In this document: in pieces, positions 4,636 to 5,574 of the stretch
Layout: each line of letters starts with the position of its first letter
Position numbering within the stretch: position 1 is the first letter of the stretch
DNA from: Clostridiales bacterium
GTDB taxonomy: Bacteria; Bacillota; Clostridia; Oscillospirales; Oscillospiraceae
Assembly (NCBI GenBank): GCA_021199695.1
Contig: JAJQHP010000190.1
Location: forward strand, 1 to 5,574
Direction: 5' to 3'
DNA: 5,574 nucleotides
The notes under the pieces: generated by a model
What the model saw: only the letters and a program-made list of their open reading frames with translations
Told to the model about the DNA's origin: nothing
Databases searched by the model: none
Translations under genes and position numbers: made by a program

Positions 4636-5574
4636 TTGACCAAGGACGAGCTGCGGCAGAAGGCCCATTCCCTGCCCCTGGAGCCGGGGGTGTATATCAT
4701 GATGGACGCCGCCGGGGAGGTCATCTATGTGGGCAAGTCCCGGGCACTGCGCAATCGGGTGAGCCAGTATTTTGCAGATCTCGCCAGCCACACCCCCAAG
4801 ACCCGGGCCATGGTGGCCCAGATCGACCACTTTGACTATCTTCTGGCTTCCAGCGAGTTCGAGGCACTGGTGCTGGAAAACTCCCTCATCAAGCGCCACA
4901 AGCCCCGGTACAACATTCTCCTCAAGGACGACAAGGGATATCCCTATATCCGCCTGTCCAACGAGGAGTATCCCCGCTTTTCCCTGGCCTCCAAACCGGC
5001 CAAGGACGGGGCAAAGTATTTCGGCCCCTACGGGGGGCGCAGCGCCACCGCAGAGAGCATCAAGGCCATCTGCAACGCCCTGCGCCTGCCCACCTGCCGG
5101 AAGCAGTTTCCCCGGGACATCGGCAAGGAGCGGCCCTGCCTGAACCATCACCTGGGCATCTGCGACGGCTGGTGCCAGGGCAGACTGACCCAGGCGGACT
5201 ATCAGGAGCGCATCTACCAGGCCGAGCGGCTGCTGGAGGGGAAATTCACCCAGGTGGAGCAGGAGCTGAAGCGGGAGATGCTCCGGGCGTCGGAGGAGCT
5301 GCGGTTCGAGGCGGCGGCGGAGCTGCGGGACCGGCTCCAGGCCATCGAGCTGCTGGGGACGAAGCAGCGGGTGGTGGCCTCCTCCCGGGCGGATACCGAC
5401 GTGGCGGGCTTTTACCGGGGCGAGGCCAAGAGCTGTTTTGTGGTGCTTCACTTTCTGGAGGGGGCGCTGGCCGACCGGGACACCCAGCTCATGCCCACCC
5501 CTATGGAGGAGGACAGCGGAGAGATCGTCTCCACTCTGGTCAAGCAGTATTACCTTAACCGGACCGTCCTGCCC
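4636..5574 (+). CDS. uvrC: UvrC, excinuclease ABC subunit C (N-terminal part, cut by window end)
   Basis: UvrC makes the two incisions around a DNA lesion after UvrA and UvrB have located it (nucleotide excision repair, cytoplasm). The 313 residues present are about half of the usual length near 600. They begin in the way typical of the family (MTKDELRQKAHSLPLEPGVY). The GIY-YIG nuclease domain for the 3' cut shows GVY (18-20), IYVGK (30-34), Arg41, Tyr45, Glu81 and Asn93, matching the spacing of the catalytic residues in Thermotoga UvrC. Cys154, Cys168, Cys176 and Cys180 have the CX7CX3C ending of the reported iron-sulfur cluster. A UVR domain for UvrB contact lies at about 206-240, and the start of the RNase H-like 5' nuclease region follows. 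The reading frame is open with no defects to the window edge. The gene follows the ATPase by 101 bases in the same direction. Confidence 0.95.
   Translation, partial: MTKDELRQKAHSLPLEPGVYIMMDAAGEVIYVGKSRALRNRVSQYFADLASHTPKTRAMVAQIDHFDYLLASSEFEALVLENSLIKRHKPRYNILLKDDKGYPYIRLSNEEYPRFSLASKPAKDGAKYFGPYGGRSATAESIKAICNALRLPTCRKQFPRDIGKERPCLNHHLGICDGWCQGRLTQADYQERIYQAERLLEGKFTQVEQELKREMLRASEELRFEAAAELRDRLQAIELLGTKQRVVASSRADTDVAGFYRGEAKSCFVVLHFLEGALADRDTQLMPTPMEEDSGEIVSTLVKQYYLNRTVLP

Noticed and set aside
4615..5451. Minus-strand open frame of 278 codons opposite uvrC
   Set aside because: The plus strand encodes a clear UvrC with catalytic and cysteine motifs; the minus frame is its shadow.
1..5574. 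CRISPR arrays, tRNA or rRNA genes, insertion sequences, phage or toxin-antitoxin genes
   Set aside because: No spaced direct repeats, tRNA or rRNA signatures, transposase or integrase motifs, or small toxin-like pairs were seen on either strand.

Overview
The window reads as a GC-rich, Gram-positive chromosome segment. GCC/CTG/CGG-type codons dominate, Shine-Dalgarno sequences are strong (AGGAGG, AAGGAG), GTG and TTG starts appear, and promoters look like the vegetative TTGACA/TATAAT type. With the riboswitch class and protein families present, this best fits a high-GC clostridial lineage of Bacillota (Oscillospirales-like gut bacteria). That placement is an inference from composition and gene style, not a match to a named genome.

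Layout: (1) bases 1-101 hold no gene; (2) 102-644, minus strand, encode a six-helix DUF308/HdeD-like membrane protein, with its -10 box at 704-709; (3) 645-930 is a divergent intergenic region with promoters for both sides, a plus-oriented terminator-like hairpin and two dyads; (4) 931-1144 is a yybP-ykoY (Mn2+-sensing) riboswitch with a visible expression platform: a 7-bp P1, a competing hairpin, an intrinsic terminator and a candidate antiterminator pairing; (5) 1169-1849 encode a Gdt1/TMEM165 (UPF0016) cation exporter with both E-x-G-D-K-T motifs; (6) 1967-4534 encode a ten-helix P-type cation ATPase of the CtpE / streptococcal Exp7-MgtA type; (7) 4636 to the window edge is the N-terminal half of uvrC, starting at TTG.

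How it works together: the riboswitch, Gdt1 transporter and P-type ATPase look like one metal-homeostasis operon. The leader's geometry fits an ON switch. Bound Mn2+ would hold P1, which disrupts the competing hairpin and frees bases that can pair with the 3' arm of the terminator. Transcription would then run into two mechanistically different cation pumps, one probably driven by an ion gradient and one by ATP. No convincing terminator separates the exporter, the ATPase and uvrC, so some readthrough into the DNA-repair gene is possible. The main result is this nearly fully readable Mn2+ switch placed before a two-pump module. The parts belong to known families; the pairing and the ATPase's Pro/Arg-rich N-terminal tail deserve a second look.
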